Both the position numbers and the translations under genes were made by a program. From the NCBI GenBank assembly GCA_963741305.1, contig CAVUHL010000003.1, positions 1,178,001 through 1,242,000 on the forward strand: a stretch of DNA of 64,000 bases. Direction: 5' to 3'. How positions within the stretch are numbered: the first letter of the stretch is position 1; each line of letters begins with the position of its first letter. Source of the DNA: DATMER01 sp963741305 (GTDB lineage Bacteria > Acidobacteriota > Thermoanaerobaculia > Multivoradales > UBA5704). The notes under the pieces were generated by a model. It did no database searches. It was not told where the DNA came from and saw only the letters and a list, made by a program, of their open reading frames with translations. Below, piece by piece: positions 7,652 to 16,572 of the stretch.

Positions 7652-9866
7652 CGGCCGTCACCTCGATCTCGCGGCGGAAGGTCGTCCCGCCGTTCTGCTT
7701 CGAGAACCAGCTCACGTTTTCGAACACCGGATCGAGCTCCAGTACGTAGCGGCCCGGTTGCGCGGGTGCGACGACATCCTGCTGAATGTTGACCTGTCCG
7801 CCGGGCGGCACGGGCTCGGGCAGCTCCGTGCGCTCTCCCTCCCAGAGGACTTCGCGGCCGTCGAGGGTCCGCCAGTGATAAGCAAGGCGCACGCGGGCGC
7901 CGCCACGGTTCGGCCAGGTCGTTTTGCTCTTGTTGGTCAGCCGTGCCGCGACGGTGAACTTCCAGCCGGCCGGTACCTGGGCCGGAATGACCGTATCCCC
8001 CCAAAGGACGTCGTAGAGGTCCGCGCCGAGCGCCTCGCCCGACCCGAGGTACGTGAGCTCGGCCCCGACGAAGAAGGATTCCTCGACCTTCTCGTTCGAT
8101 GCGAAGTAGGGGCAGGACTCTGGCGGCAGCTCGCGCGTCCAGTGACGGATGCGGCCGGTCGAGGGAGTCACGGCCATGCGGTAGGCGTACTGTGTCCCGG
8201 CCTTGATGGTCCAGATCCGGGTGGCTTTACCGGGCCTCAGCTCCACGCGCTGGTTCTCGCCGGCCTTCAGGGTCAGCTCCTGCGAGGCGTCGCCCAACTT
8301 GATCCCGATGCGGTTCCGAGGCGCCGGGGTGCCGACCTGGAACACCGCTTTTTCGATAGGCTGGTCCGCGATCAGGTAGATCTCCACGGCATCAGCGCCG
8401 CGTACCCACATCGGGTCCAGAGGCAGGAATTGGTCGCGGCGGCCGATCACCCTGAAGTCTCCCTGGGGCACGCGGTGATAGCCGGGGACGTTGCGGAGCG
8501 TAAGCTCCAGCGGCAGCCAGCGGAACGGGATGTTGCGCACGTGAGCCTGGAGGGTGGGCTCGGGCCCGCCGGCACCGAACGGGGTGAAGAGCAGAGGCCC
8601 GAGGAACAGGCCGGCGAACGCATATCCCGCGGGAATGGTCCAGCGCGGCCGGATGCGTGTCACCAGGAAGAGGAACGCTGGATAGACGTTGACGAAGTAG
8701 CGGTTGCCGATGAAGCCGCCGCCCCCCTGCCAGTTCCAGGAGATCTGGATGAGGAAGAACAGGGCGATCCCGATCACCCCGGCCAGCAGGAGCCAGCGCT
8801 CCACCGTTCGCGGTCCATGGAAAAGGAAGAGCAGAAGAGAGAGGACGGCGAACGGCAGGTAGGGGATCAGCCCGGCATGGCGTCCCCAGAGGAAGTAGCC
8901 CACGTTGTCTGTGAATTCGCTCCAGTGGGTGTCCGGCGCGCGGAAGAGCCACGTCATGCGGTTGCCGGTCGGAGATTCGGCCGCCGCTGCCGCACCCCCC
9001 GCGCCTGCCCGCGGGGCTGCCTTTACCTCTTCCTTGGCCGCCTCCACCGGCATCTTGCCGGGTTCGCAAACCGTGAACCCGCCGCGCTGGGGAACGCCCA
9101 GGTACGAGGTCGGCGTGCCGGTCAGGCCGAACGAGATCCCGGCGACCAGGGCCATGAAGAGGACTGCTCCGGCCATCCAGGTCGCAGCCGTCTTCCACTG
9201 CCGCCGCCGGACATAACCCCACAAGGGAGCGAGTCCCACGGCCGCGAGCATCGGCTTGTTGTAGACCGCGAAGACCAGGACTGCTCCCGAGAGCGCCGCC
9301 AGGAGGAGGCTGCGCCGGTCTACGTGCTCCTCGTCCCGCGGCAATCCAAAATACAGGCAGGCGGCGACCGCCGCCATGTTGAGGATCTCGGGCTGGATCC
9401 AGAAGACATAGGAGAAGCCGGCGCTCAGCAGGAAGAAGCCGGCGGAGTAGAGGGCTGCGGTGCCGTCGTCGTTGAAGCGGCGGAGGTAGCCCGCCCCCAT
9501 CCAGATCATGGCCACCGTCAGGAGCATGTTCAGGAAGTACAGGCCGTCGGCGCCGAACAGGCCGGCGAACGGAGCGGCGAGGAGAGAATAGATGTACGGC
9601 TTGCCGAAGTGGACCGTGTGCCAGCCGTCGTGGGTCATCAGGATCAGGTTGTTGACCGGCTGGTACGGGAACTCCTGGAAAAGGCGGTCGATGTCCCGGA
9701 CTTCGACCCGCAGGTCGCCGTCGTGGGCCAGGCTGAGCGCCATGAGGTAGTAGGCGGCCTCGTCGGCCTTGAGATGGGTCGGCAGCCCGGGCTTCCCGAG
9801 GGCGAGCGGGAACAGCAGCAGGAAGAGGGAGACCGAGGCGAGGGCAAGCCGGACGGAGGAGGTCAC
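7641..9866 (-). CDS. Integral-membrane glycosyltransferase-like protein (GT-C/GT39-like), 741 aa
   Basis: A multi-spanning membrane protein with about ten hydrophobic helices in the first 430 residues and a long soluble C-terminal half. Near the N-terminus is KADEAAYYLMALSLAHDGDL, the loop position where GT-C enzymes carry an acidic catalytic residue for a lipid-linked sugar donor. The C-terminal part (about 450-741) contains beta-rich domains, including one near the end resembling an immunoglobulin-like or NEW3-type fold. It probably glycosylates a lipid or protein at the outer face of the inner membrane. It shares its upstream region with the divergent gene at 10093. Family membership inferred from topology and the acidic loop only. 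Confidence 0.65.
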   Translation of the reverse strand: MTSSVRLALASVSLFLLLFPLALGKPGLPTHLKADEAAYYLMALSLAHDGDLRVEVRDIDRLFQEFPYQPVNNLILMTHDGWHTVHFGKPYIYSLLAAPFAGLFGADGLYFLNMLLTVAMIWMGAGYLRRFNDDGTAALYSAGFFLLSAGFSYVFWIQPEILNMAAVAACLYFGLPRDEEHVDRRSLLLAALSGAVLVFAVYNKPMLAAVGLAPLWGYVRRRQWKTAATWMAGAVLFMALVAGISFGLTGTPTSYLGVPQRGGFTVCEPGKMPVEAAKEEVKAAPRAGAGGAAAAAESPTGNRMTWLFRAPDTHWSEFTDNVGYFLWGRHAGLIPYLPFAVLSLLLFLFHGPRTVERWLLLAGVIGIALFFLIQISWNWQGGGGFIGNRYFVNVYPAFLFLVTRIRPRWTIPAGYAFAGLFLGPLLFTPFGAGGPEPTLQAHVRNIPFRWLPLELTLRNVPGYHRVPQGDFRVIGRRDQFLPLDPMWVRGADAVEIYLIADQPIEKAVFQVGTPAPRNRIGIKLGDASQELTLKAGENQRVELRPGKATRIWTIKAGTQYAYRMAVTPSTGRIRHWTRELPPESCPYFASNEKVEESFFVGAELTYLGSGEALGADLYDVLWGDTVIPAQVPAGWKFTVAARLTNKSKTTWPNRGGARVRLAYHWRTLDGREVLWEGERTELPEPVPPGGQVNIQQDVVAPAQPGRYVLELDPVFENVSWFSKQNGGTTFRREIEVTADAR

Positions 9867-9879
9867 GACGGGGGAGTGT

Positions 9880-10046
9880 ACCTCACCCCCTGTCCCCCTC
9901 TCCCGTGCCCGCCCATCCCCCGCCCGGGAGAGGGGGGACGTGGTTGAAGCTGTCTTGCCTTGCGTTCAGGTACGGCGGCCCCAGCTACGTCCCCCCTCTC
10001 CCGGCCGGGTGGGAGGGCGACGGGAGAGGGGGACAGGGGGTGAGGT
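9880..10046. repeat. Nested long inverted repeat (REP-like palindrome)
   Basis: The outer arms, 9880-9906 and 10020-10046, are perfect 27-bp inverted repeats made of C- and G-rich runs (CCTCACCCCCTGTCCCC and its complement). Inside is a second inverted pair, CGGGAGAGGGGGGACGT against ACGTCCCCCCTCTCCCG. The whole could fold into a long cruciform or RNA hairpin. It lies in the divergent promoter region between 9866 and 10093. This kind of C-rich palindrome is common as a dispersed repeat in GC-rich bacteria. Confidence 0.8.
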
Positions 10047-10092
10047 CCTCTGTGATAGATTTCCCTTCCCGTACTTACCCGAGGATTCCGAG

Positions 10093-11031
10093 ATGAACAC
10101 CCTCTACTTTGACTCTGCGTTCGACGACGACCGTCGCCGGCAGGCCCTGTACCAGGGGCAGATCTTCGTCTTCTCGCCCCGGCCCAGCACCCTGGCCCTG
10201 ACCGAGTGGGCCCGCGAGCTGATCCAGGACGCCTTCCATCCGATCGACCCGGTCCACGCGCAGGACAGCCTGCCGGTGGAGCGCTTCGTGGAGATCGTGG
10301 CCCCCCTGAAGCCGCGCTTCATCCACCACCCGAAGACCCTGGAACTGCTGCTGAAGCTCCTGGAGGACTTCGGGGTGGACATGGACAAGCTCTATTTCGA
10401 CGTCCCCCGCATGCGGGTGGCGACGAGCGGCGGCTATCTGAACGCCGGGGTGGCCTACGTCCTTCACCCGCACCGGGACGTCTGGTACTCGTCCCCGCTG
10501 TCCCAGCTCAACTGGTGGTTGCCGGTGTTCGAGTTCGAGTCCGAGAGCTCGTTCGCGTTCCACCCGCGCTGGTGGGGCGAGCCGGTGCGCAACAGCTCCG
10601 GCGAGTACAACCACTACGAGTGGAACCGGGTGGGCCGCGCGCAGTCCGCGTCGCAGGTCAAGGCAGACACGCGCAAGCAGCCCCGGCCGCTGGACGAGAT
10701 CGACCTGGAGCCGCAGTTCCGGGTCGTCTGCCCGCCGGGAGGCCTGCTCCTTTTCTCGGGAGCTCACCTGCACTCGACCGTGCCGAACACCTCGGGCCGC
10801 ACCCGCTTCAGCATCGACTTCCGGACCGCGCACCTCGACGAGCTGGCGACCCGTGGCGGGGCGCAGAACATTGACCGCGAGTGCACCGGAACGACCCTCT
10901 TTGAGCTGCGGCGAGCCTCGGACCTCACGCCTGTACCCGAGGAGATTATCCGGCTCTACGATCCGAACCCGCCGGAGGACCGGGAAGGGCTGGTCTTCAA
11001 GCCTCCCGCGGACGTGCTTGCTACCAAGTGA
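10093..11031 (+). CDS. Phytanoyl-CoA dioxygenase/2OG-Fe(II) oxygenase-like protein
   Basis: 312 residues from ATG 10093. The sequence shows a possible Fe(II) triad: H-x-D in YVLHPHRDVWYSS (near residue 130) and a distal His in FSGAHLHSTVPNTSG (near 225), followed by an Arg in GRTRFSIDFR where such enzymes bind 2-oxoglutarate. This arrangement suits cupin-fold hydroxylases of the phytanoyl-CoA dioxygenase group. The substrate is unknown; neighbours are envelope and sugar genes. The next gene overlaps its 3' end in another frame, so they are probably co-transcribed. Confidence 0.6.
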   Translation: MNTLYFDSAFDDDRRRQALYQGQIFVFSPRPSTLALTEWARELIQDAFHPIDPVHAQDSLPVERFVEIVAPLKPRFIHHPKTLELLLKLLEDFGVDMDKLYFDVPRMRVATSGGYLNAGVAYVLHPHRDVWYSSPLSQLNWWLPVFEFESESSFAFHPRWWGEPVRNSSGEYNHYEWNRVGRAQSASQVKADTRKQPRPLDEIDLEPQFRVVCPPGGLLLFSGAHLHSTVPNTSGRTRFSIDFRTAHLDELATRGGAQNIDRECTGTTLFELRRASDLTPVPEEIIRLYDPNPPEDREGLVFKPPADVLATK

Positions 11032-11797
11032 AACGCTCCCCTACGAAAGCTCGCTGAGCGCGGGGGCCGTCCCCCGCGCCAAGGAGCTGATCAAAGGGGT
11101 GCTCTCCGCGAGCGCGCTCCCGCTCGGCACGATCATCCGGGTCTCCACTCGCGAGCCGGTCCTCGCCCTCACCTTCGACGACGGTCCCCATCCCGAGGAC
11201 ACTCCGCCGCTCCTCGAGCTGCTGGAGCGCCACGGCGCCAAGGGGACCTTCTTCATGGTCGGGAAGAGCGCCCGCCGCTGGCCGGATCTCGTCAAAAGGG
11301 TCGCGGACGGTGGCCACGCGATCGGCAATCACACCTGGGATCATCAATCCATGCCGCTGCTGACCGGGAGCTATCGCCGGAAGCAGATCGAATGGTGCGC
11401 CGAGGCCCTCGCCCCCCATGGAACACGCCTGTTCCGTCCACCCTACGGAGAGCAAAGCCTAGGCTCGCGCCTGGACGCCGTCCGGTCCGGTCACGACGTG
11501 GTCTGCTGGGATGTGATCGCCGAGGATTGGAGGGATGATCCGCCCGACATGCTGGTTCAACGGGTCTATCGAAGGCTGAGGCGGGGGAGCATCATTCTCT
11601 TCCATGACACCCTCTACACGACTGTCGAGGACGACTGGAAGGATCGAAGGCCCATGCGGGCGGCGGTGGAGAAGCTCCTGGTGGACCTCAAAGGCTATCG
11701 CTTCGTGACCGTCCCCGAGCTGCTCGAGCTGGGCCGCCCGTTCCGCTGGCACTGGTACCAGCCGGCGCGGTTGGACTGGCTGGAGCGGGTCCGCTGA
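11018..11797 (+). CDS. Polysaccharide deacetylase (NodB-type, CE4)
   Basis: Carbohydrate esterase 4 domain of about 230 residues. Motifs are clear: LALTFDDGPHPEDT (catalytic Asp and metal Asp), GHAIGNHTWDH (metal His-x-x-x-His), RLFRPPYGEQ (catalytic-groove Arg/Pro) and a late IILFHDT (C-terminal His). It removes N- or O-acetyl groups from cell-wall or exopolysaccharide sugars. The start is uncertain: the frame is open from 10853, no ATG is well placed, and TTG 11018, just before the stop of the upstream gene, is my choice; GTG near 11098 is an alternative. No obvious signal peptide. Co-transcribed with the oxygenase-like gene. Confidence 0.85.
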   Translation: MLPSETLPYESSLSAGAVPRAKELIKGVLSASALPLGTIIRVSTREPVLALTFDDGPHPEDTPPLLELLERHGAKGTFFMVGKSARRWPDLVKRVADGGHAIGNHTWDHQSMPLLTGSYRRKQIEWCAEALAPHGTRLFRPPYGEQSLGSRLDAVRSGHDVVCWDVIAEDWRDDPPDMLVQRVYRRLRRGSIILFHDTLYTTVEDDWKDRRPMRAAVEKLLVDLKGYRFVTVPELLELGRPFRWHWYQPARLDWLERVR

Positions 11798-11801
11798 GCT
11801 T

Positions 11802-12500
11802 TCAGCACTTGACCGTCTTGCGCTTCTTGCCGAGGGCCCCTCGCTTGCGGACCTTTTCGATGTAATCCGGGGCGGAGGGGACCACGCAGGCGGTGCCGCT
11901 CATGTCCACCGTCACCCGGCCCATGGCCGCGGCGGTCTGGAGGGCCGGCTCGGTCAGCTCCTTCACGTAGCTGCCCACGGCGATCACGAAGCCGTTCATG
12001 GCGTAGCGCACTCGGTTCGGCTGGCCATGGATCGTGGCCTGCACGCGTTCCAGGAGCTGGCGCAGCTCGGACAGGTCGAGATCCTTGAGCGCCACCAGAT
12101 TACTGAACGTCGACCAGCCCGCCGCCGCCACCCTCTCCTGATCGGATTCGATCCACTCCCGGGCCAGCTCGAGACCGTGACGGCCTTCCGCGGCCACCCA
12201 GGGCACCGTGTATTCGCTGATCGCGGAGCAATGCGCCTTCTCGACCCAGCGGCGGAGGTCGTCGACGGTCATCCTGAGGTCGTCGGCGATCAGTCCCGCC
12301 AGGTACATGGCGTCATAGATGCCGGTGTCGTAGAGGTCCAGCGCCAGTTGATAATCCTTCTTGATGCGCTTCTGAACCTTCTTGAGCTCCTCGATCTTCA
12401 CTCCGAACAAGGGCTCCGGAACGCCGTGCTTGAGCATCACCGCCTTGTAGCTTTCCAAGCCGAGTGGTCTGATCTCTGCCAGGATCTCTTCTGCGTTCAT
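11802..12500 (-). CDS. DNA alkylation repair protein, AlkD-like HEAT fold
   Basis: A 232-residue all-helical protein resembling the AlkD family of HEAT-like DNA glycosylases (starts MNAEEILAEIRPLGLESYKA, with LFGVKIEELKKVQKRIKKDY and repeated amphipathic helices). Family members excise bulky or cationic alkylated bases by holding damaged DNA in a concave surface. The C-terminal tail is basic (KVRKRGALGKKRKTVKC), which may add DNA contact. Many members of this branch are of unproven activity, so the repair role is a family inference. It is convergent with the deacetylase gene, with 4 bp between the stops. Confidence 0.75.
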   Translation of the reverse strand: MNAEEILAEIRPLGLESYKAVMLKHGVPEPLFGVKIEELKKVQKRIKKDYQLALDLYDTGIYDAMYLAGLIADDLRMTVDDLRRWVEKAHCSAISEYTVPWVAAEGRHGLELAREWIESDQERVAAAGWSTFSNLVALKDLDLSELRQLLERVQATIHGQPNRVRYAMNGFVIAVGSYVKELTEPALQTAAAMGRVTVDMSGTACVVPSAPDYIEKVRKRGALGKKRKTVKC

Positions 12501-12527
12501 GGGCGCTGTCCTCCTCGGAGCTCCATC

Positions 12528-13445
12528 CTATTCCAGGACCCGCGCCCTGAGGACTTCCTGCGGCCGGGAATCGGTCCTCAATCCCTCCAGCAACCCCTGG
12601 ATCTTCGCGACCGCCGCGGCCTGGTTGCCCTTCCGGAGCTCCCTCAGGTAGGCCACCACGAAGGCAGCAAAAGAGAAGCCGAGAAAGCTGAGCCAGTTCC
12701 ACGGCCGGCCATAGCGCCGGACATAAAGCGTGCTGCTCCGTCCGAACTGGAAGTTCCGCCCCGGGCTGTAGCCTCCGGTCGTGTAGGCCACCATGTGGTA
12801 GAGGACGGCCCGGTGCGCGTAGACGCAGCGGAAGCCTTTCCGCTTGGCCCGGGTGCAGAAGTCCGCGTCGTCCACGCAGATGAAGAAGAGGGGGTCCCAG
12901 GAGCCGGCGGCCTCGGCCGCTTCGCGCTTGATCAGAATGGCGCAGCCGTTGATGTAGTCCACCTCGGCATCCTGGTCGTACTGCCCCTTGTCGATCTCGC
13001 CGTAGCCGCGCTCGTGGGTGATCGACTCGCGGAAGCGGAGCTTGCCGCCCGCGGACCAGAGGCGCTGCCGGTCCCCATGAAAGTAGCACTTCGGGCCGGT
13101 CACGCCAATCCGGGGATCGCTCTCAGCTACTTCGACCAGGCGCTCCAGCATGTCCGGCTCCACCTCGATGTCGTTGTTCAGGAGCAGGACGTAGTCGTAT
13201 CCGTTCTCGAACGCCCACCGGAAACCGGCGGCATACCCGGACGAGCTGCCGCGGTTGACCTCCACCCGGAGCTGCTTCATGTCTGGGTACGCTCGAGCCA
13301 GGGCCTCGGGCGAGCCGTCGGTCGAGGCATTGTCGAGGACGATCAGGTAGAAGGCAGGGTAGGTCATCTTCCGCAGGCTTTCGACCGCCTGCTTGGTGAT
13401 CTCCTTGCCGTTGTAGTTGACCACGATGGCCGCGACTCGCTTCAT
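12528..13445 (-). CDS. Glycosyltransferase family 2
   Basis: GT-A fold enzyme of 305 residues. The N-terminus VAAIVVNYNGKEIT, the LDNASTDGS donor-binding loop, the LLLNNDIEVEPDML metal-binding region (DxD-like NND) and the later FFICVDDADFC acid-base region are typical of rhamnosyl- and related transferases. A hydrophobic helix near residues 240-265 may anchor it to the membrane. Likely role: adding a sugar to a surface polysaccharide or glycolipid. It lies 27 bp downstream of nothing else on its strand and is divergent from the serine hydrolase at 13537. Confidence 0.85.
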   Translation of the reverse strand: MKRVAAIVVNYNGKEITKQAVESLRKMTYPAFYLIVLDNASTDGSPEALARAYPDMKQLRVEVNRGSSSGYAAGFRWAFENGYDYVLLLNNDIEVEPDMLERLVEVAESDPRIGVTGPKCYFHGDRQRLWSAGGKLRFRESITHERGYGEIDKGQYDQDAEVDYINGCAILIKREAAEAAGSWDPLFFICVDDADFCTRAKRKGFRCVYAHRAVLYHMVAYTTGGYSPGRNFQFGRSSTLYVRRYGRPWNWLSFLGFSFAAFVVAYLRELRKGNQAAAVAKIQGLLEGLRTDSRPQEVLRARVLE

Positions 13446-13536
13446 GCCGGGGATTCAACCACAGGAAGGGCCTCCGAGCCACCGCAACTTTGCTAGAGTG
13501 ACTACGTATGTAGGCACCAACAGATTCGGAGGGCAC

Positions 13537-15168
13537 ATGAAGACAGTCTCCTTGATCCTTTTCCTTCTCCCCGGCCCCGTCGTCGCCCAGACCCCCGATC
13601 CCGCCGCCAAGGTCGACGAGATCTTCGCGGAGTGGAAATCCCAGGAGAGCCCCGGCTGCACCGTAGCGGTAAGCGAGGCGGGAAAGACCCTGCTCTCTCG
13701 CGCCTACGGCATGGCGGACCTGGAGCACGACGCGCCGATTACGCCTACCACGATCTTCGAGGCGGGCTCGGTCTCCAAGCAGTTCACTGCCGCCGCGGCC
13801 CTGCTCCTGGTCCAGCAGGGGAAGCTCTCCCTGACCGACGACGTGCGCAAATATGTCCCCGAGATCCCCGATTATGGGAAGCCGATTACGATCGATCACC
13901 TGATCCATCACACCAGCGGCCTGCGGGATTGGGGCGCAGTGGCCGCGATCAGCGGCTGGCCGCGTGGGACGCGCATCCACACTCATGCCCACATGCTCGA
14001 CATCGCCTCGCGCCAGAAGGCCCTCAACTACGAGCCGGGCACCGAGTTCTCTTACACGAACACTGGGTACAACCTCCTCGTCGTGATCGTGGAGCGCGTC
14101 ACCGGCAAGTCCTTTGCCGAGTTTACTCGGCAGCAGATCTTCGAGCCTCTGGGCATGAAGCACACTGGATGGCGCGATGACTTCACCCGCGTCGTCAAGG
14201 GGCGGGCCATTGCCTATGTAAAGGGAGAAGACGGCTTTCACAGCGAGATGCCGTTCGAGAACGTTCACGGCAATGGCGGCCTGCTGACCACGTCCGAGGA
14301 TCTGCTCCTCTGGAACGAGAACTTCACACACGGCAAGGTGGGCGGCCCTGGGCTGATCGAGGCGTTGCAACGGCGCGGGCGGCTCAACGACAACCGGGAG
14401 ATCGAGTATGCCGGCGGCCTCTTCATGCTCACCTACGAGGGATTGCCGGAGGTCAGCCATGGCGGCGCCACGGCTGGCTACCGGGCGTCCCTGGCGAGGT
14501 ACCCGGAGCAGAAACTCTCCGTCTCCGTCCTCTGCAACCTCGGGGACATTGATTCCGAGCCTCTCGCCCACAAAACGGCAGACCTTTTCCTGACCGGCAA
14601 AAAGCCTGCCGCGGCCCAGGTTCCGGCCACGGTCGAGCTTCCTTCGGAGGAGATCGCTGCCAAAGCGGGCCTCTACAGCAACCGCCGCACGGGTGTGATC
14701 CTCGGGATGAAGATGGAGGAGGGCAAGCTGCGCACGCGCGGAGGGCGCACAGTCTCGCCGCTCTCCGCCTCCCTGTTCCTGGTGAGTAACGGCTCGAAGC
14801 TCGATTTCGTCACGGGCTCGGACGGCAGGATATCCGGCCTGCGCCTCCTCACCCCCGATGGCGACAGCATTCCCTACGACCGCGTGGAGGAGGCCGCTCC
14901 GACCGCCGCTCAACTCGCCGAGTACGTGGGCGAATACACGAGCGACGAGGCCGAAGTCACCTACAAGGTCGTGGTGGAGGAGGGCAAGTTGCTCATCAAG
15001 GGGCGTCCGGATATCTCGATTGCTCTGACGCCGCTCTATCCCGACGCCTTCCAGTCGGACATCGGTTTTCTGGTCCGCTTCTTCCGCAAGGATGGCAAGC
15101 TCTCCGAGCTCAGCCTCGGGCTTGACCGGGTGCGGGATCTGCGGTTCACGCGGGCGTTGAAGCGTTGA
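13537..15168 (+). CDS. Secreted serine hydrolase of the beta-lactamase/class C family
   Basis: 543 residues starting at ATG 13537 with a signal peptide (MKTVSLILFLLPGPVVAQ). The active-site Ser-x-x-Lys is SVSKQF (near residue 85) and the YxN element is SYTNTGYN (near 170); a late HGG (VSHGGATAGYRA) is the third motif. After the catalytic domain come about 180 residues of a C-terminal beta-barrel-like domain. These proteins act as D-amino peptidases, esterases or unknown hydrolases rather than as true antibiotic-resistance enzymes in most cases. The upstream region has an imperfect palindrome around CTACGTATGTAG (13502-13513) that could bind a regulator. Confidence 0.85.
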   Translation: MKTVSLILFLLPGPVVAQTPDPAAKVDEIFAEWKSQESPGCTVAVSEAGKTLLSRAYGMADLEHDAPITPTTIFEAGSVSKQFTAAAALLLVQQGKLSLTDDVRKYVPEIPDYGKPITIDHLIHHTSGLRDWGAVAAISGWPRGTRIHTHAHMLDIASRQKALNYEPGTEFSYTNTGYNLLVVIVERVTGKSFAEFTRQQIFEPLGMKHTGWRDDFTRVVKGRAIAYVKGEDGFHSEMPFENVHGNGGLLTTSEDLLLWNENFTHGKVGGPGLIEALQRRGRLNDNREIEYAGGLFMLTYEGLPEVSHGGATAGYRASLARYPEQKLSVSVLCNLGDIDSEPLAHKTADLFLTGKKPAAAQVPATVELPSEEIAAKAGLYSNRRTGVILGMKMEEGKLRTRGGRTVSPLSASLFLVSNGSKLDFVTGSDGRISGLRLLTPDGDSIPYDRVEEAAPTAAQLAEYVGEYTSDEAEVTYKVVVEEGKLLIKGRPDISIALTPLYPDAFQSDIGFLVRFFRKDGKLSELSLGLDRVRDLRFTRALKR

Positions 15169-15171
15169 AGC

Positions 15172-16572
15172 TCAGTCGTCCGGTGGCGACGCTGGCTCCG
15201 GCCGCCGCGTCCCGAGCACGTGGATCTTCTGGTGCAGGTACGTCCTCTGGACGTCCAGCAGCCGGGCCGCGGCGCTCACGTTCCAGCGGGTGCGCTGGAG
15301 CACGGACTCGATGTACTCCCGCTCGCAGCGAGCTTTGAACTCCCGAAGGGGGAGGATGGGAAACGCCGCGGGCAGAAGCAGCAGCCCGGACTCGGGCGGG
15401 CGGGTCGGCTCGAAGAACCCGGAGGGGAGCTGGTCCGGTGTCACCGGGTCCCCTCCGAAGACCACCAGGCGCTCGCAGACGTTCCGCAGCTCGCGGACGT
15501 TGCCGGGCCAGGGATAGTTCTCCAGGTAGGGATAGACCTCGGGATCCACCCGCTTTGGGCGCGCCCGGTGCTGGCGGGAAAACCTTTCCAAAAAGTGATG
15601 GAAGAGGCCGCGCACGTCCTCCCTCCGCTCGCGCAACGGCGCAACGAAGAGAGGGAGGTGGGCGAGGCGGAAATAGAGGTCCTCGCGGAAGCGCCCGGCG
15701 CGCGCCGACTCTTCAAGGTCGCGATGGGTCGCCGCGATCACCCGCACATCCACTTGGCGGTCGCGCGTTTCGCCGATGCGCCGCACGCGGCCATCCTCCA
15801 GCACCCGCAACAGGCGTGACTGGACCGTCAGCTCCATGTCTCCGATTTCGTCGAGGAAGAGCGTGCCACCGTCCGCTTCCTCGAACAGGCCGAGCTTGGC
15901 CGTCTTGGCGTCAGTGAAAGCGCCGCGCGCGTGGCCGAACAGCTCGTCCTCAATCAGGTCGGGTGGGATCGCGGCGCAATTGATTTTGATGAATGGGCGA
16001 TGGCTGCGCCGGCTCTGCCGGTGGAGCGCGCTCGCCACCAGCTCCTTGCCCGTGCCGCTCTCGCCGAGGATCAGGATGCGTCCATCCGTGGGCGCTGCCT
16101 GCGCGATCCGCTGCCGCAGCTCCTCGAGCGCGGGCGAGCTGCCCAGGATCTCGGGCTCCCCTCCAAGGTCTGCCTTGAGCGAGGCGACCTCGCGCCGCAG
16201 AGCCTCGCGCTCGAGCGCATTCCTGATCGATTGCAGAAGCCGCTCGCGGGTGAACGGCTTCTCGATGAAATCGTGGACTCCGATGCGCAGCGCCTCGACC
16301 GTCTCGCTGATCGAAGCCTCTCCTGAAATGATGATCGTGGGCGGGAGCCGTCCGACCTCGGCCAGCCGCCGCACCAGCTCGACCCCGCTCATCTTCCGCA
16401 ACCGGACGTCGAGCAGCAGCAGGTCCGGAAGAGGGGAGCGGGCAGGCTCCAGTATCGCGAGCGCCTCCTCGGCCGAGGTGACGGAGGTGGGGGCAAAGCC
16501 CTCCTCGCGGAGCTGGAGCAGCAGGGTGGCGCGGATCTTCTCGTCGTCCTCGACGATCAAGAGCTGGGTCAT
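15172..16572 (-). CDS. Sigma-54-dependent response regulator, NtrC type
   Basis: 466 residues with three domains. Receiver, 1-120: phospho-acceptor Asp in LLLLDVRLRKMSG, switch region in PTIIISGEAS, Lys in FIEKPF. AAA+ domain, about 140-375: Walker A GESGTGKE, sigma-54 contact loop GAFTDA (Asp in place of the usual Gly, a known variant) and Walker B TLFLDEIGD. Fis-type helix-turn-helix at the C-terminus (WNVSAAARLLDVQRTYLHQK). It should activate sigma-54 promoters when phosphorylated by the kinase encoded immediately upstream, whose stop overlaps its ATG. Last gene of the operon that starts with the Omp85-like protein. Confidence 0.93.
   Translation of the reverse strand: MTQLLIVEDDEKIRATLLLQLREEGFAPTSVTSAEEALAILEPARSPLPDLLLLDVRLRKMSGVELVRRLAEVGRLPPTIIISGEASISETVEALRIGVHDFIEKPFTRERLLQSIRNALEREALRREVASLKADLGGEPEILGSSPALEELRQRIAQAAPTDGRILILGESGTGKELVASALHRQSRRSHRPFIKINCAAIPPDLIEDELFGHARGAFTDAKTAKLGLFEEADGGTLFLDEIGDMELTVQSRLLRVLEDGRVRRIGETRDRQVDVRVIAATHRDLEESARAGRFREDLYFRLAHLPLFVAPLRERREDVRGLFHHFLERFSRQHRARPKRVDPEVYPYLENYPWPGNVRELRNVCERLVVFGGDPVTPDQLPSGFFEPTRPPESGLLLLPAAFPILPLREFKARCEREYIESVLQRTRWNVSAAARLLDVQRTYLHQKIHVLGTRRPEPASPPDD

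Noticed and set aside
13502..13513. BlaI/MecI-type operator (CTACGTATGTAG)
   Set aside because: The palindrome is imperfect, no BlaI-like gene is in the window, and a single short match is not enough.
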